Source: Candidatus Ruthenibacterium merdigallinarum (GTDB lineage: Bacteria > Bacillota > Clostridia > Oscillospirales > Ruminococcaceae). Taken from it: a stretch of 37,470 bases of DNA. The position numbers were made by a program, and so were the translations under genes. Positions 23,103 through 30,750 of this stretch are shown here, one piece after another. Location of the stretch: the NCBI GenBank assembly GCA_019113785.1, contig DXGT01000004.1, positions 1-37,470 on the forward strand, read 5' to 3'. The notes below the pieces were generated by a model, which worked only from the letters and a program-made list of their open reading frames with translations, did not search any database and had not been told where the DNA came from. Each line of letters begins with the position of its first letter. The first letter of the stretch is position 1.

Positions 23103-25385
23103 TCACTGCCGCTCGGCAAGATAGAGCGCCAGCTCCTGCTGCAAGGCCGCGGCGGCTTCGTCCGCCGTCTCGCCGCCGTCGCAGATGCGCGCGGCGTGGG
23201 CCAGCAGCTTTTCGTACACGGCCTCGTCGCGCGTCACGGGCGTCTGCGCCCGCTCAAGGAACGCGCGCACGTCGCCCGCGTACGCCACAGTGTAATCGCC
23301 GTCCTCCAGCAGCGCCAGCTGCGCGTCCAGCGCGGCGTTTGTCACAGGCAGGCACCCGTTCTGCGGCTGCGTCTGCACCTCGTCGCTCAAAAGCAGGCTC
23401 ACCCACTCGGCCGCGGCGTCCTTGTTCCCGCTGGCGGCCGAAACGCCCGCCAGCGTATTCGGCTCATAGGCCCCCTGCACAAGGCCCGGGCGCGGCACAA
23501 GGTACAATTCCCCGCCCGCGGCGTCCTGCGGCAGCAGCATGTCGGTGAAGTACCCCACGCCCGCGAGGTCCGCATAGCCGTAGCGCGAGGCGTGCACGAA
23601 CGAATACTCGTATGCCGGCTGCAAATACGTCACCATCACCGCGCGGTCGCCCTGGCTGGCCGCGCCGTAGTCCTCGCTGTACGCGCGGCCTTTCACGTCG
23701 TTGCAGGCGGCCGCCTGCTCGAGGAAGGCGCACAGCGCGCGCAGCGCCTGGCCGTCCACCGCGCCGCCGGACAAAAGCGCCGGGGCCGACGAATCGTACG
23801 CGAAATCCAGCACGTCCTGCGCCGTGGCAAACGGCATCGCATGGCGCTGCGCCTCGGTGCGCTGGGCGTAGAATTCGTCCGAATCCATATCCATCGCCGG
23901 GCGCGCGGGGCTCGCCTGCATCGCGCTGCACACGGCGTCCAGCGAGGTGAGGGCCTCGGTGTCCTGCGTGTCGCCGTATACAATCGGCATCGTCCACCCG
24001 CCGGGCACCACATACATCGCCTCTGACGCAAAGTCCGCGCGGATCTGCTTTTGCAGCGCGTCTGCGTCCACTTTGCCCGAGAGGTCCTCCAAAAGGCCCT
24101 GCGCAATGTAGGACGCGTAATCGACGCCGTCGAGGATCAGCACGTCCGGCCCCTGCCCGGCCAGCAGTTCGGTGTTCAGCGCGCGCAGCGCGTCCTGCGC
24201 GCTGGCAAAGCCGCCGTCCTCCAGCGCCGCCGTCACCTGCACACTCGACTCCGGGTGCTTTTGCAGGTACGCGGCGCTGGCCGCATCCACAAGATTGCTC
24301 GAGCGCAGCGTCCAGATGCGCAGCGTATCCTGCGCGGCGCTGGGCGCCGTCTCGTCGTACGCATAGCGCGTCAGCTCGCCCGTCATGCTCTCGCCTGCCA
24401 TCGTCACGTTCACGCACAAAACGCTGCCGTCCGGCGCGGCCGCCATGCTGATGGCCGTGTTGGACGGTTCGGAGAACGAATACCCGAGCCCCTCGCACAC
24501 GCGCTCGGTAACGGTTCCGGACGCGGAGCGCCGGCTGAGCCCGTCGGTGCTCAGCCACCAGCAGCCGCCATCCTCGTCCGCGGCCGCAGCGCTGATATAG
24601 CTCTGCACATCGGGCGAGACCGTCTCCTGCACCTCGCCGGCGGCGTCCATGCGCGCAAGCAGCGGCATATAGTCGCCGCCCGTGCCCAGCAGCCACGCGC
24701 CCTGCCCACCCGGGATGGGCGCGCAGGCTGTGAACGGCTGGCTCGCGCTCGAGATGGCAAAGTCGGAGACGTCACAGTCCGCCGTTTTTTCGCCGGTGTC
24801 CGTGTCCATGAGCAGCGCGCGCTGCGCCGCGGCGTAGCCCTCATCCGTCATTTTGCCGACGGCGACGAAGAGCTGCGACGCGCTGAACGGCTCCAGCTGC
24901 ACGATGCGTTCGTCCTGCGCAAGGCCGGGCACGGCGAGCGGCGCGGGCGCCGCGTCGTCCGGCTGCGCCAGCTGATACGCCACTTCGCCCGTCTCGGGCG
25001 CATACGTCTCTAAAACCGCCGCGCCCGAAGGCAGCTGCGCGATGTTTGAGATGGCGCCCTGCACGTTTTCCATCCAGGGCAGCGCCTGCGCCTGCCAGGT
25101 GACGCCGCCGTCGGCGCTCACATAGCGCACGGGCGCGTAGTCCTGCTCGCGGACGGCCCAGCACACAAGGGCGCCGTCGTCGAGCCGCGCCACCGAGCGC
25201 GGCACCTCGCCCGCGGGAAATTCCAGCGCCGTGCGCTCCACCCAGCGGCCCATGGCCGCGCCCGCCGACGCGCCATCGGCGGGCGCAGACGAAGCGCCCG
25301 CGCCCGTCTGTTTGCCGCACGCGGCAAGGCCCAGCGCCGTCAGCGCCGCGCACAAAAGCGCGGCGCAGCGTTTTTTCCATTGCAT
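23103..25385 (-). CDS. Lipoprotein: propeller-like domain fused to solute-binding domain
   Basis: A 760-residue secreted lipoprotein. The signal peptide ends in the lipobox LAAC (LGLAACGKQ), so it is anchored on the outer membrane face of the cell. Residues about 50-340 are beta-rich, with an Asp-box SADGGVTW and repeats such as ADEDGGCWWLSTDGL, which suggests a beta-propeller. From about 350 (LRIWTLRSSNLVDAASAAYLQKHPE) the sequence follows family 1 solute-binding proteins, with LNTELLAGQGPDVLILDG and PQNGCLPVTNAAL. Typical binding proteins are about 430 residues, so the N-terminal half is an addition. The ATG at 25385 has AGGAG eight bases upstream. It leads the permease operon and is divergent from the two-component system. 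Confidence 0.85.
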   Translation of the reverse strand: MQWKKRCAALLCAALTALGLAACGKQTGAGASSAPADGASAGAAMGRWVERTALEFPAGEVPRSVARLDDGALVCWAVREQDYAPVRYVSADGGVTWQAQALPWMENVQGAISNIAQLPSGAAVLETYAPETGEVAYQLAQPDDAAPAPLAVPGLAQDERIVQLEPFSASQLFVAVGKMTDEGYAAAQRALLMDTDTGEKTADCDVSDFAISSASQPFTACAPIPGGQGAWLLGTGGDYMPLLARMDAAGEVQETVSPDVQSYISAAAADEDGGCWWLSTDGLSRRSASGTVTERVCEGLGYSFSEPSNTAISMAAAPDGSVLCVNVTMAGESMTGELTRYAYDETAPSAAQDTLRIWTLRSSNLVDAASAAYLQKHPESSVQVTAALEDGGFASAQDALRALNTELLAGQGPDVLILDGVDYASYIAQGLLEDLSGKVDADALQKQIRADFASEAMYVVPGGWTMPIVYGDTQDTEALTSLDAVCSAMQASPARPAMDMDSDEFYAQRTEAQRHAMPFATAQDVLDFAYDSSAPALLSGGAVDGQALRALCAFLEQAAACNDVKGRAYSEDYGAASQGDRAVMVTYLQPAYEYSFVHASRYGYADLAGVGYFTDMLLPQDAAGGELYLVPRPGLVQGAYEPNTLAGVSAASGNKDAAAEWVSLLLSDEVQTQPQNGCLPVTNAALDAQLALLEDGDYTVAYAGDVRAFLERAQTPVTRDEAVYEKLLAHAARICDGGETADEAAAALQQELALYLAERQ

Positions 25386-25426
25386 ATCCAAGTCTCCTCT
25401 CCGCTCTTTCTGTGGTTTCTTTTCCT

Positions 25427-25432
25427 ACTGTA
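25427..25432 (-). promoter_or_regulatory. -10 candidate of the lipoprotein/permease operon
   Basis: TACAGT on the minus strand lacks a good -35 hexamer. The direct repeat at 25443-25459 occupies the -35 region instead, which fits an activator-dependent promoter. Confidence 0.35.
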
Positions 25433-25442
25433 CCGCAAAAAA

Positions 25443-25459
25443 CTTGAAAAAGCCTTGAA
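25443..25459. promoter_or_regulatory. Response-regulator box, pair 1
   Basis: CTTGAA occurs twice with an exact 11-bp period (25443 and 25454). OmpR-type regulators commonly bind direct repeats spaced by about one helical turn. It overlaps the -35 region of the leftward operon. Confidence 0.5.
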
Positions 25460-25473
25460 GGGTTTGCACTTCT

Positions 25474-25492
25474 TTTAAGATTTGTTTAAGAT
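25474..25492. promoter_or_regulatory. Response-regulator box, pair 2
   Basis: TTTAAGAT occurs twice with an exact 11-bp period (25474 and 25485). It overlaps the -35 region of the rightward regulator/kinase promoter, suggesting autoregulation. Confidence 0.55.
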
Positions 25493-25509
25493 GATGGTGG
25501 TACTATAGT
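25482..25509 (+). promoter_or_regulatory. Promoter of the two-component system
   Basis: TTGTTT and TATAGT are separated by 16 bp in an AT-rich stretch about 30 bp upstream of the regulator start. Confidence 0.55.
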
Positions 25510-25540
25510 ATAGAACGAATGTTTGGGGGACGATGCTGCC

Positions 25541-26215
25541 ATGCGCATTTTACTGATCGACGACGACTGCGCGCTGACGGACGCCGTGTGCGCGGCGCTC
25601 GGCGCGCAGGGCTTTGCGGTGGACGTGTGCGCCGACGGGGCCGATGCGCCCTTTTACCTTTCGCAGAAGATCTACGACGCCGTGATCGTGGACCGCATGC
25701 TGCCGGGCTGCGACGGGCTGACGCTTGTGGCGCGCCTGCGCGCGGAGGGCGACCATGTGCCCGTGCTGATGCTGACGGCGCTGGGGCGCGTGGGCGACCG
25801 CGTGGACGGGCTGGACGCCGGCGCGGACGACTATCTGACAAAGCCGTTTGACATGCGCGAGCTGGCCGCGCGTCTGCGCGCGCTGCTGCGCCGCCCGTCC
25901 GAGCGCGCCGAGGAGGGCGTGCTGCGCGCCGGCGCGCTGACGCTCGACGCCTCGCAGATGACGCTGACGGGCCCTGCGGGCACGGTGGCGCTGTCGCGGC
26001 GCGAGTGCGACCTTTTGAGCGTTTTTCTGCGCAGCCCCGGCCGGCTGTTGGCGCGCAGCGTGCTGCTGGGCAGCGTGTGGGGCGCCGAGGCCGATGTGGA
26101 GGACGCCAGCCTCGACAGCTATGTCTACTTTGCGCGCCGGCGGCTGGCGGCGGCTGGCGCGGGGCGCATCGTCACGGTGCGCGGCGTGGGCTACCGCTTT
26201 GAGGTGACACCGTGA
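25541..26215 (+). CDS. OmpR-family response regulator
   Basis: A 224-residue cytoplasmic transcription factor. The receiver domain has the acidic triad IDDD (residues 7-9), the phosphoacceptor Asp51 in VIVDRMLPG, Thr79 and Lys101 in YLTKPFD. The C-terminal winged-helix domain has LSRRECDLLSVFLRSPGRLL and ends RIVTVRGVGYRFE, as in OmpR/PhoB. The ATG at 25541 has GGGGG eleven bases upstream, a slightly long spacing; the ORF track's TTG at 25523 has no ribosome site. The kinase gene overlaps the stop by GTGA. The divergent position and the paired 11-bp repeats suggest that it controls both itself and the permease operon. Confidence 0.93.
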   Translation: MRILLIDDDCALTDAVCAALGAQGFAVDVCADGADAPFYLSQKIYDAVIVDRMLPGCDGLTLVARLRAEGDHVPVLMLTALGRVGDRVDGLDAGADDYLTKPFDMRELAARLRALLRRPSERAEEGVLRAGALTLDASQMTLTGPAGTVALSRRECDLLSVFLRSPGRLLARSVLLGSVWGAEADVEDASLDSYVYFARRRLAAAGAGRIVTVRGVGYRFEVTP

Positions 26216-27489
26216 TCCGCCGGCTGCGCCGGCGGCTGGCGGCCGTGTTCACCGCGCTGACGGCGCTGGTGCTGGCGGCCGCGCTGGCGGCGTCCTGGCT
26301 GGCGGCGCGCAGCCAGCACGAGCAGCGCGTGCAGCATTCGCTTGAGGCGGCGGCCGCCGAGGTGCGCGTCATGCTGGCGCAGGGCAGCGTGTCGGACGCG
26401 CGCCTCTCCCAGCTGGAGCAGCAGCTGTACGGCGCGGTCGACGTCCGGGACGGCGGGCGGCCGCTGCATTTTTCCGGCGTGGTGTACACGGGAGAGGCGC
26501 GCACAGCCCTGCTCAGCGCCGCGCGCGCGGCGCTCGAGGACGCGCCGCAAACCGATGCGCCGCGCAGCGTGCGCGGGCCCGGCGGGCAGCGCTACCTCGC
26601 GTGCGCCGTGCACGTGCAGACCGGCGCGGGCGCGTGCGAGGCGCTGCTTTTGGCCGATGTGCGCGACCATTCGGGCAGCCTTGCGCGCCTGTGGCTTTTG
26701 CACCTTGGCATCTGGCTGGCGGGCGCGGCGGGGCTTTTCGCCGTCAACTGGGGCCTCGCGGGCTTTGCCATACGCCCCACGGCCGAGAGCCTGCGCGCGC
26801 AGACGCAGTTCGTCGCCGCCGCGAGCCATGAGCTGCGCAGCCCGCTGGCGGTGATCCGCGCGGGGCTTGCCGCCGCAAAGCAGTGCGGCGACGGCGCGCA
26901 GGCCAGCCGTTTCCTCGACGCGGCCGACCGCGAGGCCGCGCGCATGGGGCACCTTGTGGGCGATCTGCTGACGCTGGCCTCCGGCGACGCCTGCGCGTGG
27001 AGCGCGCAGCTCGCCCCGCTCGATCTGGAGGCGTTCCTTGCGCAGGTATTCGAGCAGTATGAGCCTTACTGCCGCGCGCACGGCCACACGCTGCGCGTGC
27101 AGCTGCCGGACGCGCCGCTGCCCGCGGCGGAGGCCGACCGCGAGCGGCTGATGCAGCTGTTCGGCGTGCTGTTTTCCAACGCGTGCAGCTACGCGCCCGC
27201 CAATACGCCCGTCGAGCTGTTCGCCCGCTGCGCAAAGCGCGCGGTGCTTCTCGGCGTGGCCGACCACGGCCCCGGCGTGCCGGACGCGGACAAGGCGCGC
27301 GTTTTCGAGCGGTTTTTCCGCGGCAGCGCCGACCGCGGCGACAAATCGCACTTCGGGCTGGGGCTGTCGGTGGCGGCGCAGCTGGCAAAGCTGCACGGCG
27401 GGGCGCTCTCCTGCTCGGACACGCCCGGCGGCGGCGCCACCTTCACGCTGACGCTGCCGCTGCGCCGCGCGCGCGGCCCCCGCACATAA
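26212..27489 (+). CDS. Sensor histidine kinase
   Basis: A 425-residue membrane kinase. Two transmembrane helices (about 10-32 and 160-182) bracket an extracytoplasmic sensor region of about 125 residues with no domain I recognise. The linker after the second helix is short, with no full HAMP domain. The phospho-accepting His lies in FVAAASHELRSPLAVI (near residue 207). The ATP-binding domain has the N box LFSNACSYAP, the G1 box DHGPGVP, the F box RFFRG and the G2 box GLGLSVA. It overlaps the regulator stop codon through a GTG start (GTGA), so the two are made together. A strong terminator follows. The signal may relate to the divergent lipoprotein's ligand. Confidence 0.93.
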   Translation: MIRRLRRRLAAVFTALTALVLAAALAASWLAARSQHEQRVQHSLEAAAAEVRVMLAQGSVSDARLSQLEQQLYGAVDVRDGGRPLHFSGVVYTGEARTALLSAARAALEDAPQTDAPRSVRGPGGQRYLACAVHVQTGAGACEALLLADVRDHSGSLARLWLLHLGIWLAGAAGLFAVNWGLAGFAIRPTAESLRAQTQFVAAASHELRSPLAVIRAGLAAAKQCGDGAQASRFLDAADREAARMGHLVGDLLTLASGDACAWSAQLAPLDLEAFLAQVFEQYEPYCRAHGHTLRVQLPDAPLPAAEADRERLMQLFGVLFSNACSYAPANTPVELFARCAKRAVLLGVADHGPGVPDADKARVFERFFRGSADRGDKSHFGLGLSVAAQLAKLHGGALSCSDTPGGGATFTLTLPLRRARGPRT

Positions 27490-27542
27490 AAAGCGCGCCG
27501 GGCGCGGCCTTTTACAGGGGCCGCCCCGGCGCGCTCGTTTTG
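27488..27542. terminator. Bidirectional terminator between kinase gene and deoC
   Basis: A long GC-rich hairpin (arms around 27492-27502 and 27524-27535, with an inner GGCC stem) is flanked by AAAAA on the left and TTTTGGTTTT on the right. It separates two converging genes. Confidence 0.8.
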
Positions 27543-27549
27543 GTTTTCG

Positions 27550-28212
27550 TTACGCCTGCGCGGCCAGCTCGCGCGCGATGGCCACGCCGCTGCTGGTGCC
27601 CAGCCGCTCGCAGCCGAGCGAAAGGTACATCTGCGCGTCGGCCGCGCTGCGGATGCCGCCCGAGGCTTTGATTTTCACAGGGCCCGTCAGGTATTTTTTG
27701 AACAGGCGGATGTCGTCGGCGCTCGCGCCGCGCGTGCCGTAGCCGGTGCTGGTTTTGATGAAGTCGGCCCCCGTCTCGCTGACGATGCGGCACATGGCGG
27801 CGATCTGCGTCTCATTGAGATAGCACGTCTCGATGATGACCTTCAAAATGGCGTTTGAGGCGTGGCACAGATCCGCAAGGGCCTGCACCTCGGCGCGCAC
27901 GGCGGCCTCGTCCCCCTCCAGCAGGCGGCCGACATTGATGACCATATCGATCTCCTCTGCGCCGTCGGCCAGCGCGCCGGCCGTCTCGGTCAGCTTTGCG
28001 GCCAGCGTGTGCGTGCCGAAGGGAAAGCCCACCACGCTGCACGTTTTCACCGCGCTGCCGCGCAGCTGCGCCGCCACGAACGCCACGTTGCACGGGTTGA
28101 CGCAGACGCTGGCAAAGCCCATCTCCCGTGCCTCGGCGCACACGCGCGCAAGGTCCTGCTTTGTGGCGAAGGGTTTCAAAAGAGTGTGGTCGATGTGCGA
28201 ACAGATGTCCAT
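27550..28212 (-). CDS. deoC: Deoxyribose-phosphate aldolase
   Basis: A 220-residue cytosolic TIM-barrel aldolase that splits 2-deoxyribose 5-phosphate into glyceraldehyde 3-phosphate and acetaldehyde. The Schiff-base lysine is Lys153 in FIKTSTGYG, and the second active-site lysine is Lys182 in KIKASGGIR. The N-terminus IDHTLLKPFAT and the motif VVGFPFGTHT are typical. The ATG has AAGGAGAGG nine bases upstream. It stands alone, with no deoxyribonucleoside kinase, phosphopentomutase or nucleoside phosphorylase nearby. A promoter candidate lies at 28266-28294, and the gene converges on the kinase terminator. Confidence 0.97.
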   Translation of the reverse strand: MDICSHIDHTLLKPFATKQDLARVCAEAREMGFASVCVNPCNVAFVAAQLRGSAVKTCSVVGFPFGTHTLAAKLTETAGALADGAEEIDMVINVGRLLEGDEAAVRAEVQALADLCHASNAILKVIIETCYLNETQIAAMCRIVSETGADFIKTSTGYGTRGASADDIRLFKKYLTGPVKIKASGGIRSAADAQMYLSLGCERLGTSSGVAIARELAAQA

Positions 28213-28228
28213 AACGGTCTTCCTCTCC

Positions 28229-28257
28229 TTGTCAGCCGGCGGCGGCTGTGGTATCTT
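28229..28257 (+). promoter_or_regulatory. Promoter candidate for the Nudix gene
   Basis: TTGTCA and TATCTT are separated by 17 bp on the plus strand, 60 bp before the start codon. The -10 match is only moderate. Confidence 0.4.
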
Positions 28258-28265
28258 TGTATTAT

Positions 28266-28294
28266 ACTATATCAGACGGCGGCCCGCCTGACAA
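28266..28294 (-). promoter_or_regulatory. Promoter candidate for deoC
   Basis: TTGTCA and TATAGT are separated by 17 bp on the minus strand. The same -35 hexamer is used by the opposing Nudix promoter candidate. Confidence 0.6.
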
Positions 28295-28317
28295 GCCGCC
28301 GGAAGGGCGTGAATTTT

Positions 28318-28788
28318 TTGAAAAACACAACGCTGTGTTACATCGAGCGCGGCACGGGCTATCTGATGCTGCACCGCACAAAGAAAAAGAACGACGAAAA
28401 CGAGGGTAAGTGGATCGGCGTGGGCGGCAAGTGCGAGGAGGGCGAGAGCCCGGACGACTGCGTGCGCCGCGAGGTTTTTGAGGAGACGGGCCTGCGCCCC
28501 GCGCACTGGCGCTTTCGCGGCGTGGTGACGTTCGTCTCCGACACGTGGGAGGGCGAATACATGTACCTGTTCACCGCGTCCGGCTTTTCGGGCGAGGCGC
28601 GCGCGTGCGACGAGGGCGAGCTTGCCTGGGTGGAAAAAGCCGACCTCCCCCGCCTGCCGATGTGGGCGGGCGACGCGATTTTTTTGCGGCTTCTCTCCGA
28701 GGACGCGCCGTTTTTCTCGCTCAAGCTCGTGTACAGGGGCGAGGCGCTCGCGCAGGCCGTGCTGAACGGGCAGCCGCTCGCGCTTTAA
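28318..28788 (+). CDS. Nudix hydrolase, MutT-like
   Basis: A 156-residue cytosolic pyrophosphohydrolase. A complete Nudix box (G-x5-E-x7-REVxEExGL pattern) spans residues 37-59, beginning GKCEEGE and ending REVFEETGL. The N-terminus TTLCYIERGTGYLMLHRTKK and GKWIGVGG resemble Firmicutes proteins annotated as 8-oxo-dGTP diphosphatases, which clean the nucleotide pool, but the substrate is inferred only. The start is uncertain. I use the TTG at 28318, which has GGAAGGG ten bases upstream; a GTG at 28309 is too close to that site. The large ORF in the track extends upstream over deoC by chance. A terminator follows. Confidence 0.88.
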   Translation: MKNTTLCYIERGTGYLMLHRTKKKNDENEGKWIGVGGKCEEGESPDDCVRREVFEETGLRPAHWRFRGVVTFVSDTWEGEYMYLFTASGFSGEARACDEGELAWVEKADLPRLPMWAGDAIFLRLLSEDAPFFSLKLVYRGEALAQAVLNGQPLAL

Positions 28789-28804
28789 AAGTATCGGTGT
28801 ACAA
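28789..28804 (+). repeat. 16-bp repeat, copy 1
   Basis: AAGTATCGGTGTACAA begins right after the Nudix stop codon. An identical 16-bp copy lies at 30751-30766, next to the MATE promoter. Both are on the same strand. Confidence 0.7.
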
Positions 28805-28821
28805 GCAAAAGCGCATCGCAA

Positions 28822-28856
28822 GGGCCCGCCGGCTGTGCCGGCGGGCCCGCTTTTTC
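28822..28856. terminator. Terminator between the Nudix gene and the Enzyme I-like gene
   Basis: A 12-bp perfect GC stem (28822-28833 with 28837-28848), with a 3-nt loop, is followed by GCTTTTT on the plus strand. It separates two converging genes. Confidence 0.85.
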
Positions 28857-28864
28857 GATGTGTT

Positions 28865-30589
28865 TCACACGTCCACCGGCGCTTTTGTCAGCGAGGTGAG
28901 ATACTCCTCCACTTCCTTGGCCGTGGGCAGGCTCATCGCGTGCTGGGCCACGGTGGCGGCGTCGTCCCGCCGCCAGGTGGAGATGGCCTTGCGCGCGGAC
29001 AGGAGCGCCGCGGTACCGACGCTAAAGATCTCGAGCCCGAACGCGAGGAACAGGGGCGTCAGCCGCTCGTCGGCGGCCGCCTCACCCACGATGGCCACCG
29101 GCACGCGCGCCGCCTTGGACGCGTACGCCGCCGTGCGCACCGCGCGCAGCACCGAGGGGTGGAAGGGGTTGTAGAACGAGCTGACGGACGGGTCGCTGCG
29201 GTCGGCCGCCAGCATGAACTGCACGAGGTCGTTCGTGCCGATGCAGAAAAAATCCGCCTCGCGCGCGAACAGGTCGGCCGTGATGACCATGGCCGGCGTT
29301 TCGAGCGTAAGGCCCACGCGGATGCCGTCGTCGTACGGCACGCCGCGCGCGTCCAGCTCGCGCTTGCACTCGTCCAAAATTTCCCGCGCGCGGCGCACCT
29401 GGCGCAGCCCCGTCACAAACGGCAGCATGACGACGATGTTGCCGTGCGCCGCGCTCGCGCGCAGCAGCGCGCGCAGCTGCGTGCGCATCAGCTCTTCGTG
29501 GCTGAACAGATAGCGGATGCCCCGCTCGCCCAGATAGGGGTTGCGCTCGGGCGAAAAGCGCAGGCACGGCGGGAATTTGTCGCCGCCGACGTCGAACAGC
29601 TGGATCACGGCCGTGCCGTGCGGCACCGCATTTGCCACGCGCTCGTACATCTCGGCCTGCTCGTCCTCGCCGGGCACCTCGGTGCGGTCCATCAGCAAAA
29701 ATTCCGTGCGCATCGCGCCCACGCCGTCCGCGCCGTATTCCCGCACGCGCTGCACGTCGTCGGCCGAGGCGATGTTCGCCATCAGCTGCACGCGGCAGCC
29801 GTCCGCCGTGAGGGTGGGCTTGTCCCGGTAGGTCTCCAGCTCGCGCCGGCGCGCCTCATACAGGCTGCGCCGCGCGCGGTAAGCCGCCTGCTCGCGCGCG
29901 TTCGGCGAGGGGATCACAACCCCGCGCTCGCCGTCCACGATCACCTCGTCGCCGCTGGACACCTGCTGCAAAAGGCCCGCCGCGCCCACGACGCACGGGA
30001 TGCCCATCGCGCGCGCCAGAATGGCCGAGTGGCTGACGCGGCCGCCCAGCTCGGTGGCGATGGCCGCCACGCCCGTGCTGGCAAGGCCCACCGTCATGCT
30101 GGGGGTGAGATCGCGCGCGATGAGGATGGCCCCCTGCTCGTACGGGCCGGCCGATTCGGTGGTGCTGCGCGTCAACAGCTCCAGCATCCTGTCGCGCAGA
30201 TCGCGGATGTCCGCCGCGCGCAGGCTCGTCAGTTCATTGCCGGTCTGCTCGAACATCTCGATGTAGCGCCGGCACACCTCCGTGATGGCGGCCTCGGCGG
30301 ACGCGCCGTCCTCCACCAGCTGGTTTGTCTGGCTGCGCAGGCCCGCGTCCTCGCTGATGGCCACCTGCACCGCGATGATGTCGGCCTCGTTGGCCCCCAC
30401 ATGGCGGCGCATCGTGTGCGTCAGCTCCATGATTTCCTCGGCAAACTGCTTGGCCGCCTGCGTCAGGCGCAAGACCTCCTGCTGGGCCGAGCCCTGGCGC
30501 AGCGCCGGGTACACAAAGCTGCGCTCTTTCAGAACGACGGCCTTGCCCATGCCGATGCCGGACAACGCCCCGATGCCTTTCACTTCCAA
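28865..30589 (-). CDS. ptsI: PTS Enzyme I-like protein with altered active site
   Basis: A 574-residue cytosolic protein of normal Enzyme I length. Enzyme I takes phosphate from PEP onto a His and passes it to HPr. The phospho-His is present (His187 in GGRVSHSAILAR). Also present are RTEFLLMDR, GGDK, LETP (Glu430), GTNDL (Asn453) and DR (464). Two expected residues differ: the Cys of the GICGEMAGDE motif is Val501 here (AIVGEAAADE), and the Arg of VRTxDIGGDK is Gln330. In E. coli that Cys is essential as proton donor. No HPr or Enzyme II gene is nearby. The start is a TTG at 30589 with GAAGGGGG eight bases upstream. The symbol is by family only; its activity is in doubt. Confidence 0.85.
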   Translation of the reverse strand: MEVKGIGALSGIGMGKAVVLKERSFVYPALRQGSAQQEVLRLTQAAKQFAEEIMELTHTMRRHVGANEADIIAVQVAISEDAGLRSQTNQLVEDGASAEAAITEVCRRYIEMFEQTGNELTSLRAADIRDLRDRMLELLTRSTTESAGPYEQGAILIARDLTPSMTVGLASTGVAAIATELGGRVSHSAILARAMGIPCVVGAAGLLQQVSSGDEVIVDGERGVVIPSPNAREQAAYRARRSLYEARRRELETYRDKPTLTADGCRVQLMANIASADDVQRVREYGADGVGAMRTEFLLMDRTEVPGEDEQAEMYERVANAVPHGTAVIQLFDVGGDKFPPCLRFSPERNPYLGERGIRYLFSHEELMRTQLRALLRASAAHGNIVVMLPFVTGLRQVRRAREILDECKRELDARGVPYDDGIRVGLTLETPAMVITADLFAREADFFCIGTNDLVQFMLAADRSDPSVSSFYNPFHPSVLRAVRTAAYASKAARVPVAIVGEAAADERLTPLFLAFGLEIFSVGTAALLSARKAISTWRRDDAATVAQHAMSLPTAKEVEEYLTSLTKAPVDV

Positions 30590-30652
30590 AACAAGCACCC
30601 CCTTCGGGCCGTTCGGATGTTTTTTGAATCGCAGAACGAATTCACTATTATT

Positions 30653-30681
30653 ACGATACCACAAAACCCGCGCGCGCGCAA
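30653..30681 (-). promoter_or_regulatory. Weak promoter candidate for the Enzyme I-like gene
   Basis: TTGCGC and TATCGT are spaced by 17 bp on the minus strand, 64 bp before the start codon. The match is modest. Confidence 0.35.
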
Positions 30682-30711
30682 TGCGCACCGCGCAAAAGCG
30701 GCGGCGCACCC

Positions 30712-30742
30712 TTGCCGCATACGGCGCCGCGGGCGTATAATA
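30712..30742 (+). promoter_or_regulatory. Promoter candidate for the MATE gene
   Basis: A perfect TATAAT (30737-30742) is preceded by TTGCCG with a long 19-bp spacer. The 16-bp repeat copy 2 starts eight bases downstream of the -10 element. Confidence 0.5.
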
Positions 30743-30750
30743 AAGACAGA

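Noticed and set aside
18754-27489. A mobile element or genomic island
   Set aside because: No integrase, transposase, terminal repeat or flanking duplication is visible, and base composition matches the neighbours.
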